DNA of 64,000 bases from an uncultured Shewanella sp. (lineage in GTDB: Bacteria > Pseudomonadota > Gammaproteobacteria > Enterobacterales > Shewanellaceae), in NCBI GenBank assembly GCA_947503555.1, contig CANNEE010000002.1:400883-464882 (forward strand). Reading direction: 5' to 3'. Within the stretch, counting starts at the first letter, position 1. Every line of letters starts with the position of its first letter. The notes beneath the pieces are model-generated. The model ran no database searches. It had not been told where the DNA came from and saw only the letters and a list, made by a program, of their open reading frames with translations. A program made the position numbers and the translations under genes. Positions 44,838-55,400 of the stretch are shown here, piece after piece.

Positions 44838-46541
44838 ATGAGTGAGCAAAAACTAGCAGTAAACGAATATTTAAAAACCGATAGTGATTATCTTCGTGGC
44901 GATATTGCCGAGGGACTCACTACCGAAGTGACGGGGGCCTTTAGTGAAGGTGACCAGCAGTTAATTAAGTTTCATGGGTTTTATCAGCAAGATGATAGAG
45001 ACTTGCGTAATGAGCGTAAGGCACAAAAGTTAGAGCCCTTATATAGCTTTATGCTTAGAGCTCGTGTGCCTGGTGGGGTTTGTACTCCTGAGCAGTGGCT
45101 AGGTGTTGATAAGATAGCATCTGAGCTAACCTCATCAAACAGTATTAGGCTGACCACTAGGCAGACCTTTCAGTACCATGGGATCCCTAAGCGTAATCTA
45201 AAGACCATAATTCAAGGGTTAGATAGGCAAGCTCTGGATTCTATCGCCGCCTGTGGTGATGTAAACCGTAACGTGATGTGTAACCCCAATCCTGTGGAGT
45301 CCAAGCTGCATCAGCAGGCCTATGCATGGGCAAAGAAACTGTCTGATCATCTACTGCCTCATACGCAGGCCTATGCAGAGATCTGGCTAGATAAAGAGAA
45401 GTTGGTTTCTACTCAAGATGAACAGGAGCAAGTTGAGCCTGTTTATGGCAAAACTTATCTACCGCGTAAGTTTAAGATGGCGGTGGCTGTGCCGCCGGAT
45501 AATGATGTCGATGTTTATACCAATGATTTGGGCTTTGTTGCCGTTGCCGATAATGGAGAATTAGTCGGTTTTAATCTTACTGCTGGTGGCGGTATGGGGT
45601 CGACCCATGGTGATGTGGAAACCTTTCCTCGCCTTGCCGATGACTTTGGCTTTATTCGCGCCGAAGATACCCTTAAATTTGCCGAAGCTGTGATGACGGT
45701 ACAAAGAGATTGGGGTAACAGGGTAAACCGTAAGCGTGCCCGTCTTAAGTACACCATAGTGGATCATGGCTTTGATGCATTTAAAGCCGAGGTGGAAAAG
45801 CGTGCTGGCGTTAAGTTTGAACCTAAACGTGAGGTGATTATTGGTGATAGGGGCGATCGTTTTGGTTGGATAAAAGGTGTCGATAATCAATGGCATCTTA
45901 CTCTGTATATTGAAAGCGGTAGGGTTAAAGACACTCCGGGTAAGCTGTTGCAAACTGGGTTACGAGAGATTGCTAAAGTTCATAAGGGCGACTTTAGAAT
46001 GACCTCGAATCAGAACATCATCATAGCTAGCGTAAAAGAGCAGGATAAGGCGGAAATTGAAGCATTAGCTAGAAAATATGGTCTGCTGGGTGAAGTGCTT
46101 AGTGCGACTCGAGGTCATTCTATTGCCTGTGTGGCACTGCCTACTTGTTCATTGGCCATGGCCGAGGCCGAGCGCTATTTTCCAGACTTTATTACCAAGG
46201 TCGAGCAACTGCAGGAGAAACATGGCATTGCTGAGCGAGCAATCGTGGTGAGGATTACCGGTTGTCCTAATGGCTGTGCTCGTCCATTTGCCGCAGAGAT
46301 CGGCCTAGTGGGTAAGGCGCCGGGTCGCTATAACTTTTACCTAGGTGCGAGCCATGAAGGAACAAGGCTCAATAAGCTCTATTTGGAAAATGTTCAGGAA
46401 GCACAAATACTCACTGAGTTAGATAGATTATTTGCTAGCTACTCCCAGCAGGCAAATGATGGTGAAAGCTTTGGTGATTTCTGTGTCAGAACTCAGGTAG
46501 TGAGCGCTGTTATTGATGCAGCTAAGGACTTTCATGGCTAG
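44838..46541 (+). CDS. cysI: Sulfite reductase hemoprotein subunit CysI
   Basis: A 567-residue siroheme / 4Fe-4S protein. The cluster cysteines are in [20 protein letters not shown] (Cys-x5-Cys) and [20 protein letters not shown] (Cys-x3-Cys). The sulfite-binding region has [20 protein letters not shown] and [13 protein letters not shown]. Length matches the family (about 570). It carries out the six-electron reduction of sulfite to sulfide with CysJ in the cytoplasm. It starts 42 bases after cysJ (AAGAGAGTGTGTT before the ATG) and overlaps cysH by 8 bases (ATGGCTAG), implying translational coupling. Confidence 0.96.
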   Translation: MSEQKLAVNEYLKTDSDYLRGDIAEGLTTEVTGAFSEGDQQLIKFHGFYQQDDRDLRNERKAQKLEPLYSFMLRARVPGGVCTPEQWLGVDKIASELTSSNSIRLTTRQTFQYHGIPKRNLKTIIQGLDRQALDSIAACGDVNRNVMCNPNPVESKLHQQAYAWAKKLSDHLLPHTQAYAEIWLDKEKLVSTQDEQEQVEPVYGKTYLPRKFKMAVAVPPDNDVDVYTNDLGFVAVADNGELVGFNLTAGGGMGSTHGDVETFPRLADDFGFIRAEDTLKFAEAVMTVQRDWGNRVNRKRARLKYTIVDHGFDAFKAEVEKRAGVKFEPKREVIIGDRGDRFGWIKGVDNQWHLTLYIESGRVKDTPGKLLQTGLREIAKVHKGDFRMTSNQNIIIASVKEQDKAEIEALARKYGLLGEVLSATRGHSIACVALPTCSLAMAEAERYFPDFITKVEQLQEKHGIAERAIVVRITGCPNGCARPFAAEIGLVGKAPGRYNFYLGASHEGTRLNKLYLENVQEAQILTELDRLFASYSQQANDGESFGDFCVRTQVVSAVIDAAKDFHG

Positions 46542-47307
46542 TGTTGGCGATATTTTGCCGGTAGCTGAGCCGGGTAAAAAGGCGATGCAAGCCCTAATAA
46601 AGGCGCCGGAGAAGTTACAAACCCAAGCCTTAGCTCAGCTAAATGAGTATTTGGCTGGACTTGATGCAGAGCAAAGGGTGGCATGGGCACTGAATAACTT
46701 GCCAGATAACCCAGCTCTATCTTCAAGCTTTGGCATACAGGCCGCGGTCATGCTCAAACTCGTGTCGAGTCAGAGTGCGAATATTCCCGTGATATTAACC
46801 GACACCGGATATTTGTTTGCCCAAACCTACCAGTTTATCGATGAGCTGACGGAAAAACTGCGCTTGAATTTACGAGTGTATCGGGCTCAAAAGAGTCCAC
46901 AATGGCAAGAGGCGGTTTACGGTCAGTTGTGGCAACAAGGTCTTGAAGGGCTTGAGCGTTACAATAAGATGAACAAGGTCGAGCCGATGCAAAGGGCATT
47001 GTCTGAGCTTGATGTTGGCACTTGGTTTGCTGGCTTAAGACGAGAGCAAGCATCAACTCGAGAGTCTTTGCCTATTTTGGCGATTCATGGCGAGCGCTAT
47101 AAGTTCTTGCCGATTGTGGATTGGAATAATAAGCAAGTGCATGAATATCTGACGCACCATGATTTGCCCTATCATCCATTGTGGGAGCAAGGTTATGTGT
47201 CAGTGGGTGATACTCACTCCAGTCAACCTCTGTCCGTTGGAATGACGGAAGAAGAAACGCGTTTTAATGGGTTAAAACGTGAGTGTGGCCTGCATGATAG
47301 TATTTAA
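46534..47307 (+). CDS. cysH: Phosphoadenosine phosphosulfate (PAPS) reductase CysH
   Basis: A 257-residue PAPS reductase: [58 protein letters not shown] and the catalytic C-terminal ECGLHDSI. It has the single catalytic Cys and lacks the paired CC...CxxC that bind an iron-sulfur cluster in APS reductases, so PAPS is the substrate. It makes sulfite from PAPS using thioredoxin. The ATG at 46534 lies inside the last codons of cysI; the frame extends seven residues further up, but that start lacks a ribosome site. It is last in the operon. Confidence 0.95.
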   Translation: MASVGDILPVAEPGKKAMQALIKAPEKLQTQALAQLNEYLAGLDAEQRVAWALNNLPDNPALSSSFGIQAAVMLKLVSSQSANIPVILTDTGYLFAQTYQFIDELTEKLRLNLRVYRAQKSPQWQEAVYGQLWQQGLEGLERYNKMNKVEPMQRALSELDVGTWFAGLRREQASTRESLPILAIHGERYKFLPIVDWNNKQVHEYLTHHDLPYHPLWEQGYVSVGDTHSSQPLSVGMTEEETRFNGLKRECGLHDSI

Positions 47308-47321
47308 CTAGCTTAAGTTGA

Positions 47322-47353
47322 AATAAAAAAGGCTCCATAAAGGAGCCTTTTCT
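47322..47353. terminator. Bidirectional terminator (cysH / arcA)
   Basis: AAAAGGCTCC-ATAA-AGGAGCCTTTT lies between the convergent cysH and arcA stops, with an A-run before and TTTT after the stem. Confidence 0.9.
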
Positions 47354-47372
47354 GTATTTGATTGGAAAACGA

Positions 47373-48089
47373 TTAGTTTTCTAAGTTACCGCAGAAACGA
47401 TAGCCTTCACCATGAATCGTCGCGATGATTTCAGGTGTATCTAACTGGCTTTCGAAGTGCTTGCGGATACGACGAATCGTCACATCGACAGTACGGTCGT
47501 GGGGCTTAAGCTCGCGGCCAGTCATCTTCATCAATAGATCGGCGCGGGTTAGGATCTTGCCAGGGTTTTCAACGAAGTGCAGCATAGCTCTAAACTCACT
47601 GCGTGGTAGCTTATATGACTCGCCTTCAGGAGTAACTAATGAGCGGCTGTTGATCTCTAAGCTCCAACCGTTGAAACGATACTGTTCTACGGCAGCCTTC
47701 TCTTCAGTTTCGCTACCTGTGCTGCTAACGCGGGTTAACAGGTTACGAGCACGAATAGTCAGCTCTCTTGGGTTGAATGGCTTAGTGATATAGTCATCGG
47801 CACCAATCTCTAGGCCAAGGATCTTATCGACTTCATTGTCACGGCCTGTTAGGAAAATAAGACCGATATTGTTGATTTCACGTAGCTCTCTTGCCAACAA
47901 CAAGCCGTTTTTGCCTGGAAGGTTAATATCCATGACAACTAGGTTTACCTTGTTCTCTTGTAGTGCTTTGTGCATTTCTGCGCCGTCATTGGCTTCAGTT
48001 ACCACATACCCTTCTGCCTCGAAAATACTTCTTAGCGTGTTACGGGTAACTGCTTCATCTTCAACGATCAGGATGTGCGGATTTTGCAT
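47373..48089 (-). CDS. arcA: Response regulator ArcA
   Basis: A 238-residue OmpR-family response regulator. The receiver domain has phospho-acceptor Asp in [20 protein letters not shown] (about residue 54), acidic pair VEDEA, Thr in FLTGRDNE and Lys in [10 protein letters not shown]. The winged-helix DNA-binding domain (about 135-235) carries [19 protein letters not shown] and [16 protein letters not shown]. The overall sequence is close to E. coli ArcA. In Shewanella it works with a separate phosphotransfer protein and ArcS rather than ArcB; none of these are in the window. The long 566-bp region upstream may be a complex control region. Confidence 0.95.
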   Translation of the reverse strand: MQNPHILIVEDEAVTRNTLRSIFEAEGYVVTEANDGAEMHKALQENKVNLVVMDINLPGKNGLLLARELREINNIGLIFLTGRDNEVDKILGLEIGADDYITKPFNPRELTIRARNLLTRVSSTGSETEEKAAVEQYRFNGWSLEINSRSLVTPEGESYKLPRSEFRAMLHFVENPGKILTRADLLMKMTGRELKPHDRTVDVTIRRIRKHFESQLDTPEIIATIHGEGYRFCGNLEN

Positions 48090-48655
48090 GTAATATACCT
48101 AAACTTAATAAATCAAAGAATTCTATTGTTGAGCATAGCTAACTATTCACTCAATACGCATTTTATATCGACTAAAACCTATGCCTTTTATGGAATTATA
48201 GGTGCATCAAATAATGTTATTGCCAGTAAAACCATGGCCATTGTGTGCCAAATTCAGGATATAAATCACGATTGATTCGATTAACAATAGCCTAATTAAG
48301 TTCCGTAACTACCGTTAATTTTTGAAGTTTTATATCCAAATCGAATATAGGTCACATTAAAAAATTTGTTTAACGTCGAATGCTAATAGCCTCTGTGCAA
48401 TGTGTAACAATTTGTTGCTACCTGGCGCTAGCAGGTGAGATGGCTAATTAGGCAGCCATTGTACTCTCTTTGGCCATTTGTTAACAAATGAAATGTTAAC
48501 AAAATTGCCCTCGTATTTGATTTAGCTCACGATTTGAGTTTTTTATGCATACCCTGGGGAATGTTTACAGTACTAAGTGCCAATGGTTTTGGTGTCATAA
48601 AAGCCTTATATATCTCTGCTACACTCAATGGGATTTAAATCGATATGGATATAAT
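48090..48655. promoter_or_regulatory. Control region between arcA and the DUF3293 gene
   Basis: This 566-bp AT-rich divergent region has no gene. Two direct TGTTAAC repeats lie at 48479-48500, within TTTGTTAACAAATGAAATG and the following TTAAC; such spaced TGTTAA repeats resemble ArcA boxes. Just before the DUF3293 gene, TTTGATTTAGCTCACG resembles a weak CRP site. Both are suggestions from pattern only. Confidence 0.3.
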
Positions 48656-49087
48656 ATGAAGGGCTCAACTCTGCCTTTGTGGCAAGCGTATCAAGATACT
48701 CAATTTTTATTGACCCAGCAGCTCTCTATCGATTCCTCTTTTGCCATTATTACTGCCCATAATCCATTGGGGCAGATAATGACACCATGTCAAAACAGGT
48801 TATTAGATAGAAAGTTACAATATGAAATAGAATCTCTTTCTGTTCCCTATAGGGCATTAATTGGTACTGCTGCAGATAGAAAGCATATGGAAAAAAGTTG
48901 GGCTGTGATGCTTAGTCGGCAGGAAGCAATAAAGCTAGGTTTTAAGTTTAATCAGAATGCGATCTATTTTGTCGATGAAGGAGACCTCTATTTAGTTCCC
49001 TGTCATCTCAAAATGGCTGAGGTTTCACTCGGAAAGTTTATTGCAAAAACCCAGCTCGTGAATGAACTACCTGAGCAGTGTGATTGA
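48656..49087 (+). CDS. DUF3293 family protein
   Basis: A 143-residue cytosolic protein, MKGSTLPLWQAYQDTQFLLT, then FAIITAHNPLGQIMTPCQNR, LDRKLQYEIESL, PYRALIGTAADRKHMEKSWA and FNQNAIYFVDEGDLYLVPC. This is DUF3293, a small alpha/beta family of unknown role common in gammaproteobacteria (the AxTAxNP block is the family hallmark). The ATG at 48656 is where the family begins; the 37-residue upstream extension is rejected. It stands alone. Confidence 0.8.
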   Translation: MKGSTLPLWQAYQDTQFLLTQQLSIDSSFAIITAHNPLGQIMTPCQNRLLDRKLQYEIESLSVPYRALIGTAADRKHMEKSWAVMLSRQEAIKLGFKFNQNAIYFVDEGDLYLVPCHLKMAEVSLGKFIAKTQLVNELPEQCD

Positions 49088-49249
49088 TGAATCACAAGTA
49101 TAAGCCCTATGTGGCTAGAGAATCTTTTGATATATCGCGGTAAAATTATGCTTATCATTAAAAACTGAACTAATTATTAAAAAAGTGTAGTTATCAATTG
49201 ACTTTGAACTGGCTTTGTTGATAATTTTTTGCTCAAGCTTACATTTGAT

Positions 49250-49430
49250 GTAAGACGCAGAAGAGGAGCGTTAACTAGGTAATAGGCGAGAGGGGCTGCA
49301 ACTCCGACGAGCGCTTATGAGGGAGATTAACGCCGAGGTGATGCTATGTTGCAAGCATTTCATCATCGGGTGGTTAGGCTGAATCCTACCACTTGTCACC
49401 TGTTATTTTTGGTGGAGAGCTTCTGGTGAC
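49250..49430 (+). promoter_or_regulatory. Lysine riboswitch (L box) aptamer
   Basis: The leader of lysC shows the lysine aptamer. P1 closes through CAGAAG (49258-49263) and CTTCTG (49420-49425). The conserved AGAGGAGCGTTAA pairs with TTAACGCCGAGG. A GATGC...GCATTTCATC arm follows, then GTGGTTAGG / CCTACCAC with loop CTGAAT. The conserved GCCGAGGTGATG is present. Lysine binding should lower expression of lysC and the downstream gene. Confidence 0.93.
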
Positions 49431-49478
49431 GATCTGTGTTTCCCCTTGTTTTGAAAGGGCGCTTCATTTTTAGCACCA

Positions 49479-49513
49479 GGCTCTTCGAACTTATTGAGTT
49501 CGGAGCTTTTATG
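49479..49513 (+). terminator. Riboswitch expression-platform hairpin before lysC
   Basis: GCTC-TT-CGAACT, a TATTG loop, then AGTTCG-GAGC, followed by TTTTATG. It lies about 50 bases after the aptamer and 57 bases before lysC, so it can serve as the lysine-dependent terminator. The short T-run leaves some doubt about whether control is transcriptional. Confidence 0.6.
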
Positions 49514-49569
49514 ATTACTTCTCAACATTCTTTCTTTCATGCTTGCCTTGTTTCTCAGGAGGTGAGTTC

Positions 49570-50961
49570 ATGTCCTTAGTCGATGCTAAAGCGCTAGTTG
49601 TTGCTAAGTTTGGTGGTACTTCGGTAGCCGATTATCAAGCTATGGTGCGCTGCGCCGATATTGTGATGGCAAATGCCAACACTCGTCTCGTGGTATTGAG
49701 TGCATCAAGTGGTGTCACTAATCAGTTGGTGGAACTAACCCAAGCCAATATTAACGATGAGCGTCGACAAGAGTTGCTTCAACAAATCTCTCAAGTGCAA
49801 CATCAGCTATTAGCTGAGCTTGGTGACGTCCCAGAATTAAGATTGCAAATTGATGCTTTGCTCACTCAGATCCACCAACTCAGTGATGACTTGGTTCTGG
49901 ATCGCAGTAAGTATTTAATGGATGAATTGCTCTCTATGGGCGAGCAGTGCTCATCGGTTATTTTTGCCGAGGTGCTTAGGCAGAAAGGGCATAATGCATC
50001 TAGCTTTGATGTTAGACAAGTGATGCGAACAGATAGTCATTTTGGTCGTGCTGAACCGCAACTCGATGATATCAGTCAGTTAGCCAGTCTCAAACTTAAG
50101 CCTTTATTAGATGAGCAGGTTATTGTGACTCAAGGCTTTATTGGATCCGATGCCAACGGCAAGACGACCACCTTAGGGCGTGGCGGTAGTGATTATAGTG
50201 CAGCGTTATTAGCAGAAGCTTTATCAGCCTCAGCAGTTGAAATTTGGACTGATGTTGCAGGTATTTATACTACAGATCCACGATTAGCACCCAAGGCGGC
50301 GCCGATTGCTGAAATTAGCTTTAATGAAGCGGCAGAGATGGCGACATTTGGCGCTAAAGTGTTGCATCCCGCGACGATTTTGCCGGCGGTTCGTCAGCAA
50401 ATTCAAGTGTTTGTTGGTTCGAGCAAAGCACCTGAATTAGGTGGAACTTGGATTCGTCATAAAACCGGAAGCAAGCCAATTTATCGCGCTGTTGCCGTAC
50501 GTCGAGATCAGACTCTACTTAATCTCCATAGCTTACAAATGCTACATGCTCAGGGCTTTTTGGCACATATTTTTGCTACGCTTGCTAAGCATAAGATCAG
50601 TGTTGATCTGATTACCACCTCTGAGGTGAATGTCTCTCTGACCTTAGATAAAACGGGTTCAGACTCGACAGGTAAAGAGTTGATTAGTGAAGCTTTGATG
50701 CAGGAGTTATCTCAGCATTGCCGAGTGAAAGTGGAAGATGGATTAGCGCTAGTGGCTGTCATTGGCAATGATATTGCTACTACATCTGGCGTTTGTAGAA
50801 GGATTTTTGAGGTACTTGAACCACATAATGTGCGCATGATTTGCCAAGGTGCGAGCCCACATAATCTGTGTGTCCTTGTGTCGGAGTCTGAGGCTGCTCA
50901 AGTCGTCAAAGCATTGCATGAAAACCTGTTTGAACTTGAGTTAGGAGTTGTGGCTGAATGA
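49570..50961 (+). CDS. lysC: Lysine-sensitive aspartokinase
   Basis: A 463-residue monofunctional aspartokinase. The N-terminal kinase domain has VVAKFGGTSVADYQAMVRC (Lys and Gly-rich phosphate loop), GFIGSDANGKTTTLGRGGSD and EIWTDVAGIYTTDPRLAPKA. Two C-terminal ACT domains follow (about 310-455, with LLNLHSLQMLHAQGFLAHIF and HNVRMICQGASPHNLCVLV). It makes aspartyl phosphate, the first step to lysine, threonine and methionine. No homoserine dehydrogenase domain is fused, as in LysC. The ATG at 49570 is fixed by the excellent ribosome site CAGGAGGTGAGTTC. It is under the lysine riboswitch and overlaps the next gene by 4 bases. Confidence 0.95.
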   Translation: MSLVDAKALVVAKFGGTSVADYQAMVRCADIVMANANTRLVVLSASSGVTNQLVELTQANINDERRQELLQQISQVQHQLLAELGDVPELRLQIDALLTQIHQLSDDLVLDRSKYLMDELLSMGEQCSSVIFAEVLRQKGHNASSFDVRQVMRTDSHFGRAEPQLDDISQLASLKLKPLLDEQVIVTQGFIGSDANGKTTTLGRGGSDYSAALLAEALSASAVEIWTDVAGIYTTDPRLAPKAAPIAEISFNEAAEMATFGAKVLHPATILPAVRQQIQVFVGSSKAPELGGTWIRHKTGSKPIYRAVAVRRDQTLLNLHSLQMLHAQGFLAHIFATLAKHKISVDLITTSEVNVSLTLDKTGSDSTGKELISEALMQELSQHCRVKVEDGLALVAVIGNDIATTSGVCRRIFEVLEPHNVRMICQGASPHNLCVLVSESEAAQVVKALHENLFELELGVVAE

Positions 50962-52064
50962 GTTTAACTCAAACTTGGTGTGAGGTGGGGGAGCTTGCTG
51001 CCGGTCAGCATCTCACGGTTCCTGTCTATCACTTTCAAGGTGTAAATCCAGAGTCACCTAAGGTATTTATTCAAGCCAATATTCATGGTGCAGAGGTCCA
51101 AGGCAATGCCGTGATTTTTCAGTTAATGAAGCAGCTTGAAAAAATGGATATTCTGGGCGATATCACCTTAGTTCCCCTCGCCAATCCACTAGGAGTTAAT
51201 CAAAAGAGTGGTGAGTTTACTTTAGGTCGATTCGATCCTATCTCGGGAGAGAATTGGAATAGGCAATATCAGCCACCAAATTTTGATCTTGCTACATGGT
51301 ACCAAACATATCAGAAGCTAAGTGATGAGGCGCTATTTGAGCAGTTTCGAGCTGATTTGCTGGAAAGCTGCCAACAAAGGTTAGCTTCACCATGGGGATT
51401 GAGCTCTGGAAGACGCTTAGCTTTAACCTTGCAGAATTTAGCTCACCAGGCTGATATAGTGCTGGATCTGCATACTGGCCCTAAATCCTGTAAACATCTT
51501 TATTGCCCTGAATATGATTTAGAAGCGGCCCATTACTTTTCGATTGCTCATACGTTAGTGATGCCAAACGAGTTTGATGGGGCTATGGATGAGGCTTGTT
51601 TCACTCCGTGGTGGCAACTCGCTGAAGTTGCTGCTGCACAGGGGCGAGATTTTCACCCTCCCGTATCAGCTTTTACTTTAGAGCTAGGTAGTCAGGAAAG
51701 AGTCGATCTTTTTGATGCAAATGTTGATGCAAAGGGAATTTTAGCCTACCTGAGTCATAGACATGTGATTAGTGATAGAGTTGAAGCCGAAGCGATGAGA
51801 CGGTTTGCCTGTCGTTTAGAGGATTATAAAAAATTATATGCGCCTAAATCTGGCTTGGTAGAGTATCTAGCGGATCTTGGTAAACCCACAACAAAAGATC
51901 AAGCTTTAGCTAAGCTACTGCGATTAGATATGTATGGTGCCGATGAAGAATTAACTTGCGTGTATGCTCCCCTTGATTGCATTCCTATTCTGCACTTTGC
52001 CTCAGCCTCTGTACATCAAGGTACAGAACTCTATAAAGTCATGACTAATTATTTTGAGCTCTAA
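50958..52064 (+). CDS. Succinylglutamate desuccinylase/aspartoacylase-family protein
   Basis: A 368-residue zinc carboxypeptidase-fold (M14-like) enzyme of the AstE/aspartoacylase group. The zinc site is visible as QANIHGAEVQGNAVIF (His and Glu, about 39-42) and DLHTGPKSC (second His, about 172). Substrate-contact RFDPISGENWNRQY and the catalytic Glu in FTLELGSQE are also present. The start overlaps the lysC stop (ATGA), so it is translated with lysC and should also fall under the lysine riboswitch. Its exact substrate is unknown. The linkage makes an acyl-amino-acid deacylase related to lysine or diaminopimelate metabolism a fair guess, no more. Confidence 0.85.
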   Translation: MSLTQTWCEVGELAAGQHLTVPVYHFQGVNPESPKVFIQANIHGAEVQGNAVIFQLMKQLEKMDILGDITLVPLANPLGVNQKSGEFTLGRFDPISGENWNRQYQPPNFDLATWYQTYQKLSDEALFEQFRADLLESCQQRLASPWGLSSGRRLALTLQNLAHQADIVLDLHTGPKSCKHLYCPEYDLEAAHYFSIAHTLVMPNEFDGAMDEACFTPWWQLAEVAAAQGRDFHPPVSAFTLELGSQERVDLFDANVDAKGILAYLSHRHVISDRVEAEAMRRFACRLEDYKKLYAPKSGLVEYLADLGKPTTKDQALAKLLRLDMYGADEELTCVYAPLDCIPILHFASASVHQGTELYKVMTNYFEL

Positions 52065-52085
52065 TTTTTAGAGCTCGTTTTTATT
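52056..52085 (+). terminator. Terminator of the lysC operon
   Basis: GAGCTC (52056-52061) and GAGCTC (52071-52076) pair across a 9-nt loop that contains the stop codon TAA of the deacylase gene, followed by GTTTTTATTT. The gene therefore ends inside its own terminator. Confidence 0.75.
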
Positions 52086-52442
52086 TAAAAGCTGTTCAAT
52101 GGTTTTAGACCACCTTAACCGTATTTTTATCATATCAGCTCCTTTTTATCGCCTGTTTTAAACATTATTTGTTAACATTTGGTTTAAACGGGGTGCTATT
52201 CTGTTTCTTTTTTATTTTTGTTCTCCTTTGCATTTCTTTGTTTATTATAGTTATTTTTTTTTAAATGTTAATATTTGTCGAGACTTGTTTCATTTTAGTT
52301 TTGCCTGGTTGTTTTATTTGTGTTAAAAAAATCATCGTCTAAAGCACTAGCTCTAAGAGTTTTTGCCTAGTTGGTTTATCCAATGATTATCTTATCAACA
52401 ATAAGAATAAGCACTCATATATAGTGCATAAGGAAGTGTTCA
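52086..52442. other. AT-rich leader of the subtilase gene
   Basis: No gene is seen. The stretch is very T-rich (for example 52197-52290). It should hold the promoter and a long leader for the secreted protease; no clear hairpin or repeat was found. Confidence 0.35.
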
Positions 52443-55400
52443 GTGAAAACGAAAATTGCAATAGCTGTTTCAGCTGCATTGTTGTCTACTGCGGTTAATG
52501 CTCAGAATTCTGAGTATGCTAGCCTTGCTAAACCAGAGCAGTTGACTCAACAGATCAAGACTGTCGATTCAAAGCAAAAAGAAGCGGTAAAGTATCAAGG
52601 CTATACTCAGGCGGTATTTACCCCTGAGATAGATCTTGCACCTGGTAAATATCGCTACTTTGTGCGCTTAAGTGAAAGTCCAGTGGCCTTGTATCAAGGT
52701 GGTATTCAAGGCTTACAAGCAACGGCTCCTCATTTAGATAACAACAAGAGCCGCAAGCTAGATGTACAAAGTGCACCAGTGAAGAAATATCGTAGTTATC
52801 TTGAGTCTCAGCAGCAGGATGTGATAACTAAAGCTAGAGCGCTTATCGGTGAGCTAGATGTTAAACAGCAAACAACCTTGGCCTATAACGGTATGGTTGT
52901 TGAGATGACTCAAGCGCAAGCTAAAAAACTAGCAACTGTGAGTGGTATTGCTCATATTCATCGAGAAACATTACGTTTTCCTCAAACTGATTCCGGCCCT
53001 ACAATCATCAAAGCTCCAAGTGTTTGGGATGGTTCTGCAACAGGTGTATCAACCAAAGGTGAGGGAATGATCGTCGGTATTATCGATACCGGTATCAATA
53101 CAGATAACCCATCTTTTGCCGATGTGGGTGGGGATGGATATGATCATACTAACCCATGGGGTGAAGGCGTTTATTCTGGGGATTGTAAAACTGATTTCCC
53201 CGAGCTTTGTAATGATAAGCTGATTGGTGTACATAGTTGGCCTGCGATTACTAAAGAGTATTTAAACTATGATGTGACTGTTCCTGCAAATGGTGAGGAT
53301 CACAATGGTCACGGTTCTCATACTGCTGGTACCACTGCAGGTAACGTGCTGATGAAGCAAAACGTGCTTGATGTGGATGGTGGTGAAACAGGCGTAGTAT
53401 TTGAACAAGTTTCAGGTGTTGCCCCACATGCAAATATTGTTTCTTACCAAGTTTGTAATCCTGGCGAGGATGATGATATTGATTTTAGAGGGTGTTTCCC
53501 TTCATTAACCATACTTGCTATTGAGCATGCTATTGAAAATGGAGTCGATGCTCTTAACTATTCTATTGGTGGCGGTTCAAGTAACCCATGGCAAGATCCT
53601 GATGCATTAGCATTCTTGGCAGCACGCAAGGCTGGTATCCATGTGGCAACATCTGCTGGTAACTCGGGTCCTGGTCCAGAGACAGTGGGCTCTCCAGGGG
53701 ATGCTCCTTGGATTACAACTGTCGCGGCATATACCCATGATAGAGAGTTTTCTGACAAGACTATCGGTAGCTTTACTGGTGGTGAAGGCGAAGCGCCAAG
53801 TGAATTAACTGGTAAGGCTATGACTGGTGCATTTACCGGCTCTATTGTTTATGCTGGTGATTTTGAAAATGCCAATGATCCAGATAGCGATCCTGCACAA
53901 TGTCTAAAGCCGTTCCCAGAAGATACTTTTGCTGAAAACACTATTGTCGTTTGTGACCGTGGTGCTATTGCTCGTGTCGATAAAGGTCGAAACGTAAAAG
54001 CTGGTGGCGCGAGTGCATTAGTCCTTGCCAATCTTCAAGGTGGTGCGACGAGTGTAGTAGCAGATGCCCATGTATTACCCGCAATTCATATTGATGCTGA
54101 TCAAGGTGATCAATTAAAAGCATGGCTTGCTAAGGGTGAGGAGCACCAAGCTGAAATTTCAGGAACGGTAGTAGAGAAGAATGAGGAAGCTGCTCGTATA
54201 GCTGCAGGTTTCACATCTCGTGGACCAAACAAGTCTGTTCCTAATGTGATTGCACCATCAATTGCTGCACCAGGTGTGAGTATTTTTGCTGCCTATGCTG
54301 ATGATCAGTCTGATAAATTTAAGCAGTACCCTGATCCAAGTGATTTCTCTTTCTTAAGTGGTACTTCAATGGCAAGTCCACATATTGCAGGTGCACTGAC
54401 TCTTCTTGCTAAAATTCACCCAACATGGAGCCCAGCGGAAGTTCAGTCTGCATTAATGATGACTGCCGATCAAAATACCAAGAAAGAAGATGGTGAGACT
54501 GCTTCTGACTTCTTTGATATGGGGGCTGGTTACGCCAATATCGAAGCTGCGGCAAAAACTGGCTTGGTTATGGATGAATCATATGCTGATTATATGACAG
54601 CGAACCCATTAATCGGTGGTAAGCCAGAGGGTATTAACTTACCTACAATGGCTAACGCAGGCTGTGTTGATACTTGTACTTGGAAAAGAACAGTAAAAGC
54701 CGTTAAGGATGGTTCTTGGACTGCATCGACTATGGGAATGGTTGATGGGTTTAAGTTAAGCGTATCGCCAGAAAGCTTTGAGTTAAAAGTGGGTGAAACG
54801 CAAACTCTTACAGTAACAGCAGATGTTTCAGCTGCAGATAAAGGTTGGAACTTTGCTAATGTTAAGCTGATGTCAGAAGGGATGCCAGAAGTTAAGCTAC
54901 CTGTAGCTGTTAAAGCTGGTGGTAATGATCTTCCTGATGAGCTCATTATCGATGCTGGTCGAGCAGAAGGAAGTGTAACTTACTCTGGTTATAGAATTAA
55001 TGGCCATGAAGGCGTTAAGTTTAATGTTTATGATAAATCTACAGATATTGTAGAGCCTGCCACATTAAATGTGCCTGAAGATAGATTTGACTACACTGTG
55101 CTGACAACAACTGAGGAGTTGGCAAATATTGTTATTTCTACTTCTTCGGAAACCGCTCCGGATGTAGATTTACGAGTGTTAAACTCTTCATTCCAAAAAA
55201 TAGGAAGTAGTGCGGGCCCTGATTCAAATGAGTCGGTATCTTTCACTAATTTCCCTGCTGGAACTTACTACCTAGTCGTTGATGGTTATAAGGCTTCTAC
55301 TCCAGGTGGTACTGATGAAGTGACACTCAAGGTTTCATCTATCCTATTTAATGATGAATCATTAGCCACTGCAGTGACTGCTATGGGGTCTGAGACAGAT

